Below the pieces are notes generated by a model. The model did no database searches, was not told the DNA's origin, and saw nothing but the letters and a program-made list of their open reading frames with translations. Both the position numbers and the translations under genes were made by a program. This document shows, piece by piece, positions 44,056-53,227 of a stretch of 64,000 bases of DNA. Each line of letters opens with the position of its first letter. The stretch's first letter is position 1. The DNA comes from Alteromonas sp. LOR (lineage in GTDB: Bacteria; Pseudomonadota; Gammaproteobacteria; Enterobacterales; Alteromonadaceae): NCBI RefSeq assembly GCF_000753865.1, contig NZ_JQFW01000001.1, positions 62,001 through 126,000 on the forward strand. Direction: 5' to 3'.

Positions 44056-46830
44056 TCAGTACTGAAGTACTCTGTAAGTAGAGCGTTTAGTACGTGTAGC
44101 GTGCTTGTACGTGTAGCGTGCTTGTACGTAGTACGAACCACCGTTGAAACCAAACGGGCTAGCTTCAGAATAAAGCTGACCTAAGCTTCCCGCGCTTGGG
44201 TTTTCTTCAGGGTAAGTGTCGAACAAGTTATTAGCGCCAACTACCAAATCAAGATTCTCGCTGTAAGAATAGAGTAGTTCCACGTCAACCAATACCTCAG
44301 CACCAATACCGTTAACACCGTTGCCAGTATCGTCCCAACCACCGAAGTAATTAGCGCGCACTAGCGTTCTGAAGTCGCCTTGGGTGTGTGTCCACGAAAC
44401 GTTACCACGTAAGTTAGGCAGTAAGTCTTCAATGGCAGCAACACGGCCTTCACCAATTGGGTTAAGCGTACCAACATCGTCCACTTCTGTTTCGTTGTAG
44501 TTAGCCGCTAACGTTATGCGTGAACTACCGCCCCATGCATCAAAGCTGTAGTTACCAACTACGTCGATACCGCGCGTGGTGGTATCAAAGCTGTTAGAGA
44601 AGAATCTGAACTGAGATAGGTCGTCTAAGCCAATAAAGTTTTGACGATCGATGATGCCAGAAGAATCAAGTTCCGTTAGCGCTTCAGATACAGACGCGTA
44701 GCTCGTACCGCCACCTGCAAAGTTAAGCGCGTCTAGGAAGTCTACGTTAGCACCAAGTGCTACGCGGTTTTCAAGCTCGATGTTGTAGAAATCTACTGTC
44801 CAGCTCATGTCCGCAACGTCTACCGAGAAGCCAACAGAGAAGTTTTTCGCTTCCTCTGGGCCTAAGTCTGGACGACCGTTACCCTGGCTCTCAATGAAAT
44901 CAGCGGCTAGCTGACCCGCCGCCGATGATAAAGGCAATGTACCTTGGTCGATAAGCACGCCATTCACGTTCTGTGTAGTTACGTTTGTAATATTCGCCTG
45001 GCCCGCTGTTGGTGCGTGGAAGCCCGTTGAATAAGCACTACGAATACGGAAGTCATCGGTTACGTGGAAAATACCCGCCAGTTTAAAGTCGGTAGTATCA
45101 CCAAACTCGCTAAAATCTTCGCGACGAACTGCGGCTTGTAAAGTAAGTGACTCTGTAACGTCAGCTTCTAAATCAACATAGAACGCTGTACTGTCTTGAG
45201 ACGCGCTGGTGTTGCTTGGGAAACCACCAAAGCCGTTAGAGCTTGATGAAAACCCTTGGCTTGCCAATGGACCTAACGCAAATGAAGCGGCGTCGCCTGC
45301 ATACAGGTCGAACTCTTCTTCACGGTATTCAGCACCAAAGGCTACGTTTAAATCTGATTCAAAACCAACGTCTATGCCATACACAAAGTTAAGGTTAAAC
45401 AAGGTTTCTGTTTGTTCTTGACCACCCGGATTGAAATCCCGCGGCGTATCAGGACCTAACGATGCATTAATTGTGTTGTTAATGAAGAAGTCAGTTCTGT
45501 TAGAGCCACGCTGTGCGCTAACGTCGTAATAAAGACCTGTACCCACTTCTAGGTCGCCACGTAAACCAACCGTGAACGCCATATCTTCGTTTTCACCACC
45601 AAAGCGCGGCACAAAGCCCAATGGAATGGTTTCGATAAACGAGAAACAGTTGTCATCGGCTTGAACTTGCTGAAGGAACGTTGGGTCTGGAAAGACATTA
45701 CCGTTACCGCCAATTGGGATACCTGCAATACAGCTTCCGCCTACCCCTACTCCGTCTAGGTCACCAACAAGCACTGAGTGCACACCGTTCTCATCTTCCA
45801 TACCTGTTAGTGGGTCAACTAATGGGCCGGCGTAAACACCACCACGCTGACTGCCTTCGGTTACCGGGTTACGATAGAAGAAACCGCCAGTAACCGTACG
45901 CTGACCGTAGTTACCAAACAGGTAAACCTCGGCTGCATCGCTAAACTCATACCCAGAGTTAATGAACACTTTTACATCGTCTTCAACATCTGGCTGACCC
46001 CAATACTGAGGCACTTCGTCTGTATACGCGTTAATGGTAGAGAAGTCTGACTGTGCTAAGTATCCCGCATCAACCATAGCCGCAACATCGTTGCGCACTA
46101 CCGAGCGGATAGTGCCTTCTACGTCGCGAATTTCACCAGTTACGTTTACAAAGCCGCTATCGCCTAAAGAGAAACCAGCGTTAGCAGAAATAGTGTAGTT
46201 GTCTCCGTCGCCTTCATAGGTAGAACCATAGTTAGCGCGAAGTTCGAAACCTTCGTCGTCATCGCGAAGCAAGAAGTTAAGCACACCGGCAATGGCATCA
46301 GAACCGTACTGTGATGATGCACCGTCGCGCAGTACTTCAACCTGCTTTAATGCCAGTGACGGTATAGCTGAAATGTCGACACCTTGTGCCCCATCAGAAA
46401 TACCACCACCTAAAAATGAGATAATTGAGCCACGGTGTCTACGCTTACCGTTAACCAACACCAGTACGTTATCGGGTGATAAGCCTCGCATGTTGGCAGG
46501 ACGCACGATGGTTGCCGCGTCGCTGATTGGCTGAGTGTTTACATCGAACGACGGTACGTTGGTGCGAAGCATGTCTTGTACGTCAGAAGATGAGTTTTGA
46601 CGAAACTCGTCACCACTGATCACATCAACAGGTACCGGAGAATCTGCCGCAGAACGGTTAGTCATGCGCGTACCGGTAACAATAATATTCTCAAAACTTT
46701 CTGCTTCTTCTTCCGCTTCCTGTGCCAATGCAGGAGCAGAAAGTGCGGCAAATAATGGTATAGACCCAGCTAGCAGCGCTGAGGTTATACGATTAAGTTT
46801 ACGACCTTTTGTGAAGTTACTTTGGTTCAC
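44056..46830 (-). CDS. TonB-dependent outer-membrane receptor with altered C-terminus
   Basis: The signal peptide (SALLAGSIPLFAALSAPALA) is followed by a TonB box-like ENIIVTGT. The plug domain carries VPVDVISGDEFRQNSSSDVQ and VLRDGASSQYGSDAIAGVLNF, and the barrel takes up the rest of the 924 residues. No FecA-type signalling domain is present. The substrate is unknown; flanking genes give no clear hint. The barrel should end at QARYTY, but a 17-bp tandem duplication (44090-44123) shifts the frame and adds 16 residues ending in VLQY. The terminal aromatic beta-signal is therefore moved; function may be impaired or tolerated. Confidence 0.92.
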   Translation of the reverse strand: MNQSNFTKGRKLNRITSALLAGSIPLFAALSAPALAQEAEEEAESFENIIVTGTRMTNRSAADSPVPVDVISGDEFRQNSSSDVQDMLRTNVPSFDVNTQPISDAATIVRPANMRGLSPDNVLVLVNGKRRHRGSIISFLGGGISDGAQGVDISAIPSLALKQVEVLRDGASSQYGSDAIAGVLNFLLRDDDEGFELRANYGSTYEGDGDNYTISANAGFSLGDSGFVNVTGEIRDVEGTIRSVVRNDVAAMVDAGYLAQSDFSTINAYTDEVPQYWGQPDVEDDVKVFINSGYEFSDAAEVYLFGNYGQRTVTGGFFYRNPVTEGSQRGGVYAGPLVDPLTGMEDENGVHSVLVGDLDGVGVGGSCIAGIPIGGNGNVFPDPTFLQQVQADDNCFSFIETIPLGFVPRFGGENEDMAFTVGLRGDLEVGTGLYYDVSAQRGSNRTDFFINNTINASLGPDTPRDFNPGGQEQTETLFNLNFVYGIDVGFESDLNVAFGAEYREEEFDLYAGDAASFALGPLASQGFSSSSNGFGGFPSNTSASQDSTAFYVDLEADVTESLTLQAAVRREDFSEFGDTTDFKLAGIFHVTDDFRIRSAYSTGFHAPTAGQANITNVTTQNVNGVLIDQGTLPLSSAAGQLAADFIESQGNGRPDLGPEEAKNFSVGFSVDVADMSWTVDFYNIELENRVALGANVDFLDALNFAGGGTSYASVSEALTELDSSGIIDRQNFIGLDDLSQFRFFSNSFDTTTRGIDVVGNYSFDAWGGSSRITLAANYNETEVDDVGTLNPIGEGRVAAIEDLLPNLRGNVSWTHTQGDFRTLVRANYFGGWDDTGNGVNGIGAEVLVDVELLYSYSENLDLVVGANNLFDTYPEENPSAGSLGQLYSEASPFGFNGGSYYVQARYTYKHATRTKRSTYRVLQY
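44090..44123 (-). repeat. 17-bp tandem duplication at the end of the receptor gene
   Basis: GTACGTGTAGCGTGCTT occurs twice without gap (44090-44106 and 44107-44123), with six more matching bases after. Removing one copy makes the coding strand read ...CGC TAC ACG TAC TAA, restoring a stop right after RYTY. Confidence 0.95.
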
Positions 46831-47345
46831 TGTGTGTCTCCTTCAAGACGTGTTGTTTGTATAAATATTATTTTTATTATGTTTTGTGATATTCAAAATG
46901 ACGCGGTGAGGTGAAATCTCACCCTGTGCATTTTTGATGCTACAATAATGCGCCTTATTAGTACAAGTATTTCGCTATTTCGATCTTTAAGAACTATTCA
47001 TCACTATTGCCCCGATATCGAATTACTACTTTAGGATAATACTTTCTCGCCAAATAATAACAAAAAGACAACACGCTGATTAAATAATGAGCTAATCTTT
47101 CACACTCAGTTAACATGTAAATCGATTAAGTATTATCATTATTAGTAAAAAACAGCTCGCTTGACGGTAATAAATTGGGTTTTCTGATTAGCGAAAGATA
47201 TGTGTCAAAAATTACATCTCGTAACATATAAGCATCTGAAAAAAGTAGATTAATTCTAAATAGAGCGTATATTTCCACGCTGCCTGGTCCTGGTCGCAAA
47301 TTCGGGGTTCCCAACCACAGGCACTAAACATTAAGGAATGATTAA
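46831..47345. other. Promoter region between two outer-membrane genes
   Basis: No gene is supported; a 62-codon minus-strand frame at 47126-47314 is judged accidental. The stretch is AT-rich and must hold the divergent promoters. A partial Fur-like match (about 14 of 19 positions) at 47125-47143 is noted but lies far from both start codons. Confidence 0.4.
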
Positions 47346-47918
47346 ATGAAAAAACTAATTCTTGCTGCCGCACTTAGTGCAGTTTCTGCAGCCTCTTTCG
47401 CAGCTGCTCCTGCTTGGGATTTTGTCCAAGCCAGCTATGTAATGACCGATTTTGATGATGCTGATTTAAACTATGAGCCTGATGGCTTTGCCATTTCAGC
47501 ATCAAAACTAGTGACAGACGACGTGTTTGTTACCGGTAGCTATTCAATGCAAAACGACGATATCTTTAGCACTGAAGTAGACTTCGATAGATTGTCACTC
47601 GGTTTAGGCTATCGCTATGCCCTATCAAACAAAACAGACCTTTACGGTATTGTTAGCTATGAAGATGTTGAAATATCAGGAAGTGGTGAGTCTGAAAGCG
47701 AAGACGGGTATGGCTTAACAGCCGGTGCTCGCTCTATGGTAATGGACAACATAGAACTTCGCGGTGCCGTGAAATATATTGATACTGACAGTGGCAGCGA
47801 CACATCGCTTCTCATTGGTGGCGACTACTTCTTCTCTCCTGCCTTTGCTGTAGGTGTTAGCTATGAAACTTCAGACGACCTCAGCACGTTTGGGTTGAAT
47901 GCACGTTATAACTTTTAA
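47346..47918 (+). CDS. Small outer-membrane beta-barrel protein
   Basis: Signal peptide MKKLILAAALSAVSAASFAA, then 170 residues of alternating amphipathic strands, such as WDFVQASYVMTDF, RLSLGLGYRYAL, TDLYGIVSYEDVEI, ELRGAVKYIDT and VGVSYET. The chain ends NARYNF, with the terminal Phe typical of barrel proteins. Eight strands are likely, as in OmpX/OmpA-type barrels. Role unknown; adhesion or stress protection would be typical. Confidence 0.85.
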   Translation: MKKLILAAALSAVSAASFAAAPAWDFVQASYVMTDFDDADLNYEPDGFAISASKLVTDDVFVTGSYSMQNDDIFSTEVDFDRLSLGLGYRYALSNKTDLYGIVSYEDVEISGSGESESEDGYGLTAGARSMVMDNIELRGAVKYIDTDSGSDTSLLIGGDYFFSPAFAVGVSYETSDDLSTFGLNARYNF

Positions 47919-47979
47919 TGTGATGTAGCGCCTATATGGCGTAAATTTTTACATTATTATAGTTTTAGGCGCTTACGAT

Positions 47980-48018
47980 AAAGCCGGGTAGGTAAATTCC
48001 ATACCCGGCTTTTTTATT
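47980..48018 (+). terminator. Rho-independent terminator
   Basis: AAGCCGGGTA (47981-47990) pairs with TACCCGGCTT (48002-48011), followed by a T run. It ends the small barrel gene. Confidence 0.93.
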
Positions 48019-48049
48019 TCATTTTTTGGCTTATTTGCTCATTAAAAAG

Positions 48050-48067
48050 CTGTCATCAGTTTGTCAC
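48050..48067 (+). promoter_or_regulatory. Pho box before the extracellular nuclease gene
   Basis: CTGTCAT-CAGT-TTGTCAC gives two 7-bp direct repeats with the exact four-base spacer of the PhoB consensus (CTGTCAT-N4-CTGTCAT). A GATAAC (48081-48086) stands 13 bases on as a possible -10 element, giving a leader of about 55 bases to ATG 48148. PhoB activation under phosphate limitation is predicted. Confidence 0.65.
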
Positions 48068-48147
48068 ACTGGTGGTTGAAGATAACGCGACAAAAATTTG
48101 ACATCATAAGAACTGAAAACTGGCGCATCACTGTCTGGGGAGACAAT

Positions 48148-51100
48148 ATGAAAGCAATGATAGCAGCAGCTATGTCTGTTGCATTTGCATCAGCAACACA
48201 AGCTACAACTGTGTTTATAAATGAAATTCACTATGATAACACTGGTGGTGATACAGGCGAGTTTGTGGAAATCGCAGCACCTGCCGGAACTGACCTTACC
48301 GGTTGGTCTGTCGTTTTTTATAACGGAAGTAATGGCACAACTTACGGTACGCAAGCTCTGTCTGGAGTGGTAGGCGATCAAGCTGCTGGCTATGGCTTCG
48401 CTACTATCAGTCGTGCTGGTATCCAAAATGGCTCACCTGATGGACTGGCACTGGTTGATGCGACAGGTAACGTGGTTCAATTTTTAAGTTATGAGGGCCA
48501 GTTAACAGCGACTAACGGTGTAGCTCTCGGAATGACAAGCGCTGATATTGGTGTTTCCGAACCTGGCTCAACCGCTATTGGTGATTCATTGCAGCTTTCG
48601 GGCTCTGGGTCGACCTACAATGACTTTGTTTGGCAATCACCAGCGACAGCAACTCCTAGCACTTCTAATAATGATCAAGCGTTTGGTGGCGTAGTTGTAG
48701 ACAATGCGCCAACGGTTGTATCGACCACCCCCTCTGATGGCGACACAAACGTAGCGATTGACGCATCAATCTCTCTCCGCTTTAGTGAAAATGTTGCAAT
48801 AAGTGCTATCAATTCCATTGAATGTTCTAGCGACGTTGCTATTCAAGGTACGCTGTCGGGTGAAGAAGCGACGTATACGATTATTCCTGATACTAACTTC
48901 ACATCAGCAGATGAATGCTCATTCACAATAAGCGCAGAGGATGTGTTTGATTTGGACGGCGAGCAAGACACGCTAGCAGAAGACTTCACAATTTCTTTTA
49001 GCGTGGTTGATGAGTCGGCCACCGCTCCTTTGTTAGTCAATGAAATACACGCCGACCCAGCCTCGGGTGATGCAGGCGATGCAAATGGCGATGGCGCACG
49101 AGATTTCTCAGACGATGAATTTGTAGAAATTGTTAATAACAGCGAACAAGCCTTTGACCTCACTGGGTGGGAACTGAGCGATGGTGCACAAGTTCGTCAT
49201 GTTTTCCCAAGCGGCTCAAGTGTTGAAGCGGGCTGTGCGTTGGTGGTATTCGGCGCAAACGCACCAAACGATGGTTTAGCAGGCGCGCTTGTTCAAGCGG
49301 CATCAACCGGAGCCCTTGGCTTGAACAACGGTGGTGACACTATTACGTTAAGTAACGGTGCCATTGGTATAGAGCAGGCGTATGGCTCTGCAGGCGGTGA
49401 CAATCAGTCACTCACACGTGACCCAGACATTACTGGCGAAGTCTTCGTTAAGCATAGCGTTGCGACTGGTTCTGAAGGCGCACTTTATTCGCCAGGGACT
49501 AGAATAGATGGAAGTAACTTTGCCGGCTGTAGTGTGCCAGATGTGGCGCCAACTATCGTTGATGTTACGCCAGCTGATCAAGCTACGTTAATCAGTGTTG
49601 ATACTACCGTCACTGTCACGTTCAGCGAAAATGTGAGTCTTGGTGATTTGCCATCTCTTAACTGCACAATTTCAGGTGAAGTATTACTTGACGGTCAATT
49701 AGATGGTACCGCCCTCACGCTGACACCAGAAACAGAATTGGCAGACGGTGAAACGTGCACGTTGCTGGTATCGGCTGATCAAGTCAGTGATGTTGACGGG
49801 CGAACAGATGCATTGGCTGCTGATTTCTCAAGTTCTTTCACTACAGTAGAAGCATTATCTTGTGATGCGAATAGCTCCTTTACACCAATTGCCACCATTC
49901 AGGGTAACGCTAGCGAAAGCCCGATATCAGGCCAGGATGTATTGGTAAAAGCAGTAGTCACATCGGTTTTACCTGAACTGAATGCTTTTGTTGTACAACA
50001 ATTAGCAGCAGACGAAGATGGCAACCCTGACACATCAGAAGGGGTGTATGTTCAAAATACTAACTTCACGTTACCTAACGTTGGTGAACTGGTATTAGTA
50101 AATGGTAACGTGTCAGAGAGATTTGGTCGTACGCAACTAAGTTTACTCGCGGAAACAACGCCTTGCGAAGAAGAAGTTGCGGCAATAACACCTACGTCGT
50201 TAAGCTTGCCTGTCGAGTCTTTAAGTGTGCTTGAATCGCTTGAAGGAATGCTAGTTAATTTTTCTGCACCGCTGACGGTAAGTGATAACTTTGGTTTGGG
50301 TCGCTTTGGTCGAGTAACATTGTCAAACGGTCGTATATTCAACCCGAATAATATCTTTGAGCCTGGTACAACTGACAATCTTGAATTGGCTGAGCAAAAT
50401 CGATTGAACCGCATCATTCTTGATGACGGTAGCGACAACCAAAACCCTGCTGTTGTGCCATTCCCTACTGGTGATTTGTCAGCATCAAACACGTTGCGAT
50501 TGGGCGATACGGTATCGTCACTTACGGGTGTGCTTGACTTTACACGTGGTGAATACATGGTTTATTCGACTGCTGAACCAACGTTCGTTGCCTCAAACCC
50601 TCGTTCAGAAGCGCCTGACCTAGCAACAGGAAACCTTTCGGTAGCCAGTCTGAATGTTCTTAACTTTTTCAACAACATCGACAGTGGCCCAGATATTTGT
50701 GGCCCAGCAGGAAACGCCGATTGTCGCGGAGCTGACGATAACGGTACAGATAGCGCTGGCAGGTCAGAGTTTGAACGCCAGACTCTCAAAACTGTTGCCG
50801 CCATTGCGTCAATGAATGCCGATATCGTGGGCTTAATGGAAATTGAAAATAACGGGTTTGGTGAAGGTAGTGCAATTGTTGAGCTTGTCGATGCGGTAAA
50901 TGCAGAATTAGGTGAAGACGCCTACGCAATTGTTGACCCAGGAACAACAGTTGGTACCGATGCGATTACCGTCGCGATGATTTATAAGCCCAGTGTAGTT
51001 TCGCTTAGCGGCGCATTACGCATTCTCGATGGTATTAACTCGATCAGCGATGAAGGTGGTCCTTTATTTAACGACCGCCGCAATCGTCCTTCGTTTATTC

Positions 51101-51819
51101 AAAAATTTGCACTAAATGCAAACGGCGAAGAAGTGGTGATAAGCGTTAATCACTTTAAGTCTAAAGGGTCAAGCTGTGGTGCAGGTGACGACGATAATGA
51201 AACTGGTCAGGGAAGCTGTAATTTAACTCGTACGCGTGCTGCTAAAGCGTTGACCGCGTTTATTGCCAATGAGTTTGTTGATACACCGGCTTTGATTATT
51301 GGCGATTTAAATGCGTATGCGAAAGAAGACCCTATCCGTGCAATCTTAGCCGAAGGGTACACCGATTTAGCAAATGAATTTGGCGGCGCGAGTGCATACT
51401 CCTACACCTTTGGTGGCGAGTTGGGGTACTTGGACCATGCGCTTGCCAATGACATTCTAATTGATAGCGTGATAGACACTACCGAATGGCACATTAACGC
51501 TGATGAGCCTATCGTATTGGATTACAACCTTAACTTTAAATCAGCCGCGCAGATAGATAGTTGGTATGCACCTGATGCATATCGCATGTCAGACCATGAC
51601 CCCGTTATCGTGTCACTGAAGCTTGAAGCTCAAGCGTTACGTGGAGACTGGGATAAAGACGGCGATGTTGATATTAACGATGTGCGTAGCTTCATGATAG
51701 CTATTCGCACACGTCAGCCGATTAGCGACGATTTTGACCTCAATAAAGACGGTCAATTCAATATTGTCGATGTTCAAACAATGATGACCTTATGCTCGCG
51801 CACCCGTTGCGCGGCATAA
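48148..51819 (+). CDS. ExeM/NucH-type extracellular nuclease with C-terminal dockerin
   Basis: ATG 48148 has GGGGAG seven bases ahead; the open frame runs 87 bases higher without support. The 1223-residue product has a signal peptide (ending SATQA), a lamin-tail domain (FINEIHYDNTGGDTGEFVEI) and an Ig-like domain. A second lamin-tail (LLVNEIHADPASGDAG) and second Ig-like domain follow, then an OB-like region and the endonuclease/exonuclease/phosphatase domain. Catalytic motifs: SVASLNVLNF, GLMEIEN, NHFKSKG, GDLNAY, SDHDPV. The last 58 residues are two calcium-loop repeats (DWDKDGDVDINDV, DLNKDGQFNIVDV), a dockerin. It degrades extracellular DNA. Related ExeM proteins usually end in a membrane-sorting tail; here a dockerin takes that place. 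Confidence 0.92.
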   Translation: MKAMIAAAMSVAFASATQATTVFINEIHYDNTGGDTGEFVEIAAPAGTDLTGWSVVFYNGSNGTTYGTQALSGVVGDQAAGYGFATISRAGIQNGSPDGLALVDATGNVVQFLSYEGQLTATNGVALGMTSADIGVSEPGSTAIGDSLQLSGSGSTYNDFVWQSPATATPSTSNNDQAFGGVVVDNAPTVVSTTPSDGDTNVAIDASISLRFSENVAISAINSIECSSDVAIQGTLSGEEATYTIIPDTNFTSADECSFTISAEDVFDLDGEQDTLAEDFTISFSVVDESATAPLLVNEIHADPASGDAGDANGDGARDFSDDEFVEIVNNSEQAFDLTGWELSDGAQVRHVFPSGSSVEAGCALVVFGANAPNDGLAGALVQAASTGALGLNNGGDTITLSNGAIGIEQAYGSAGGDNQSLTRDPDITGEVFVKHSVATGSEGALYSPGTRIDGSNFAGCSVPDVAPTIVDVTPADQATLISVDTTVTVTFSENVSLGDLPSLNCTISGEVLLDGQLDGTALTLTPETELADGETCTLLVSADQVSDVDGRTDALAADFSSSFTTVEALSCDANSSFTPIATIQGNASESPISGQDVLVKAVVTSVLPELNAFVVQQLAADEDGNPDTSEGVYVQNTNFTLPNVGELVLVNGNVSERFGRTQLSLLAETTPCEEEVAAITPTSLSLPVESLSVLESLEGMLVNFSAPLTVSDNFGLGRFGRVTLSNGRIFNPNNIFEPGTTDNLELAEQNRLNRIILDDGSDNQNPAVVPFPTGDLSASNTLRLGDTVSSLTGVLDFTRGEYMVYSTAEPTFVASNPRSEAPDLATGNLSVASLNVLNFFNNIDSGPDICGPAGNADCRGADDNGTDSAGRSEFERQTLKTVAAIASMNADIVGLMEIENNGFGEGSAIVELVDAVNAELGEDAYAIVDPGTTVGTDAITVAMIYKPSVVSLSGALRILDGINSISDEGGPLFNDRRNRPSFIQKFALNANGEEVVISVNHFKSKGSSCGAGDDDNETGQGSCNLTRTRAAKALTAFIANEFVDTPALIIGDLNAYAKEDPIRAILAEGYTDLANEFGGASAYSYTFGGELGYLDHALANDILIDSVIDTTEWHINADEPIVLDYNLNFKSAAQIDSWYAPDAYRMSDHDPVIVSLKLEAQALRGDWDKDGDVDINDVRSFMIAIRTRQPISDDFDLNKDGQFNIVDVQTMMTLCSRTRCAA

Positions 51820-51852
51820 GGGCAAAAAACTTAAAAGCAGTAGGAAAATAAC

Positions 51853-52401
51853 ATGAAAAAGATTTTAGCTAGCTTATTTTTATTCGTGACAATGCAGGCC
51901 AATGCATCGTTAATTTCATTATCTGTAAGCGACAACGATATTGATGTTGGCGAAACCGTTACTGTCTCGGTCCTTGCTGATATGACCGAAGCCTTTACTG
52001 GTTTTCAGCTTCAACTTGAGTTTGACAATACGATATTTGAGTTCGTTGATGGAACGTTCAGCAGCGACTTAACACCATTTTCAGATTTTATTTTTTTATT
52101 TGGTGATGAAAGCTATGGCTTTAGCATTGATTTTGCCAACTTTCTTGAAGTTTCGGCAGGCGAATACTCGGTATTAGAAATTGAATTACGTGGACTGAAG
52201 AGTGTCACAGGTTCAACTATCGGTTTTGGCACTGTCGCTGCATCATTTATAGACCCCAATACGCCTGACGTTAACATTGCTACTGACACTGTACCAGCGT
52301 TAGTAAATGTTAATAATGCGGTTGACGTTCCTGCGCCAGCATCATTAGGTTTAATGGCAATGGCTATCGCCGGACTAGTAAGCGTGCGCCGTAAGGCCTA
52401 A
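51853..52401 (+). CDS. Secreted cohesin-like protein with PEP-CTERM tail
   Basis: The signal peptide is MKKILASLFLFVTMQANA. Residues 20-150 have the cohesin pattern: ISLSVSDNDIDVGETVTVSV, FQLQLEFDNTIFEFVDG, and EYSVLEIELRGLKSVTG. The end (159-182) is VPAPASLGLMAMAIAGLVSV plus RRKA, a PEP-CTERM sorting signal of the VPAP type, normally processed by an exosortase during export to the surface. It starts 33 bases after the dockerin-tailed nuclease, before the same terminator. A single cohesin next to a single dockerin suggests that it binds the nuclease at the surface. Cohesin assignment is by pattern, without a profile search. Confidence 0.82.
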   Translation: MKKILASLFLFVTMQANASLISLSVSDNDIDVGETVTVSVLADMTEAFTGFQLQLEFDNTIFEFVDGTFSSDLTPFSDFIFLFGDESYGFSIDFANFLEVSAGEYSVLEIELRGLKSVTGSTIGFGTVAASFIDPNTPDVNIATDTVPALVNVNNAVDVPAPASLGLMAMAIAGLVSVRRKA

Positions 52402-52430
52402 GCCTAACCGTTGCAAGAAAAAATCACAAG

Positions 52431-52470
52431 AAGCCGCGGTGTGAGTCATGCATGCTGCGGCTTTGTTTAT
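52431..52470 (+). terminator. Rho-independent terminator of the nuclease-cohesin operon
   Basis: AAGCCGC (52431-52437) pairs with GCGGCTT (52457-52463), followed by TGTTTATTT. No terminator was seen between the nuclease and cohesin genes. Confidence 0.75.
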
Positions 52471-52489
52471 TTAGTATATAGACAACGTA

Positions 52490-52807
52490 TTAAAAACCCG
52501 TAATCGCAAAATCTATCGCGTCGATAAGTATGACTCTTGATTCCACAAGCGTTCCAACTGCGACTTTAAGAGTGTCTATTGGAACGGTTGTTATTTGCTG
52601 TGGGAGAAAAACATAGCTGACACCGTCAAAATCAATTTCAGGAGTCAGCTTTTTAATAGCCAAGCTATTACCCTGATTACTTTTAGCTAAAGGTACGACT
52701 AATCGAGTTGATAAGTCACTTAACACTGAATGCTGAATATCAACTAAAAATGGATATGCATCTTTAGATGACTTGCTAAGATTTCTATATACCTCAAATT
52801 GCGCCAT
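52490..52807 (-). CDS. ccdB: CcdB toxin
   Basis: The 105-residue protein has CcdB features: QFEVYRN at the start, YPFLVDIQHSVLSDLSTRLVVPL, and LPQQITTVP in the second half. CcdB poisons DNA gyrase. Its start overlaps the ccdA stop (TAATG), the normal order antitoxin then toxin. The C-terminal tripeptide Trp-Gly-Ile of plasmid CcdB, needed for gyrase poisoning, is not present; the end here is ITGF, so activity is uncertain. Confidence 0.9.
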   Translation of the reverse strand: MAQFEVYRNLSKSSKDAYPFLVDIQHSVLSDLSTRLVVPLAKSNQGNSLAIKKLTPEIDFDGVSYVFLPQQITTVPIDTLKVAVGTLVESRVILIDAIDFAITGF

Positions 52808-53052
52808 TAAAACGCCCTGTGCTCATCACTTAGTAAGCCATTTTCCTCTACGAAATCATTATATTTCTCTATTGATTGCTTGTTGTCCTTTCGCCACTGC
52901 TCTGCTTCGATAACTTTTAGCTTCTCTTCAATAGCACTTTCTAGAGTAGCTGATAAATTAACTTTCAACTTTCGCGCTTTTTGCAGTAAATCGCTATTAA
53001 TGCTTACATTAGTTGCTTTTTTGGGTGCTTGAAGATCGTAGACCTTATCCAT
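52807..53052 (-). CDS. ccdA: CcdA antitoxin
   Basis: ATG 53052 has AAGGAG seven bases upstream, so the longer TTG start is dropped. The 81-residue product has the ribbon-helix-helix N-terminus (KKATNVSINSDLLQKARKLK) and the CcdB-binding tail AEQWRKDNKQSIEKYNDFVEENGLLSDEHRAF, ending like other CcdA proteins. It neutralises CcdB and represses its own promoter with it. Confidence 0.92.
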   Translation of the reverse strand: MDKVYDLQAPKKATNVSINSDLLQKARKLKVNLSATLESAIEEKLKVIEAEQWRKDNKQSIEKYNDFVEENGLLSDEHRAF

Positions 53053-53097
53053 AAACAGCTCCTTCAATGAGATTACAGTTTAGTATACGCATAAATA

Positions 53098-53115
53098 TGC
53101 GCATATGCATGCGCA
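53098..53115 (-). promoter_or_regulatory. Candidate ccdAB operator
   Basis: TGCGCAT-ATGC-ATGCGCA has perfect 7-bp arms and lies about 45 bases ahead of the ccdA start. Further TATGCGCATA-like half repeats are nearby, consistent with cooperative binding by the CcdA-CcdB complex. Confidence 0.6.
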
Positions 53116-53227
53116 CTTAAATCTTGATAAGTTTGTGTGAAATTCTAAGCTCTCCTAGGGAAATGCACTCGAAACCTGAGCCCTAGTGCATTACTGTATA
53201 TAGTATCTAAATTACAGTGTGGCGCTT

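Noticed and set aside
47125-47143. Fur box between the TonB-dependent receptor and the small barrel gene
   Set aside because: Only about 14 of 19 positions match, and it is about 200-300 bases from both start codons.
47126-47314. 62-codon minus-strand frame before the small barrel gene
   Set aside because: No ribosome site, AT-rich composition and no protein-like pattern.
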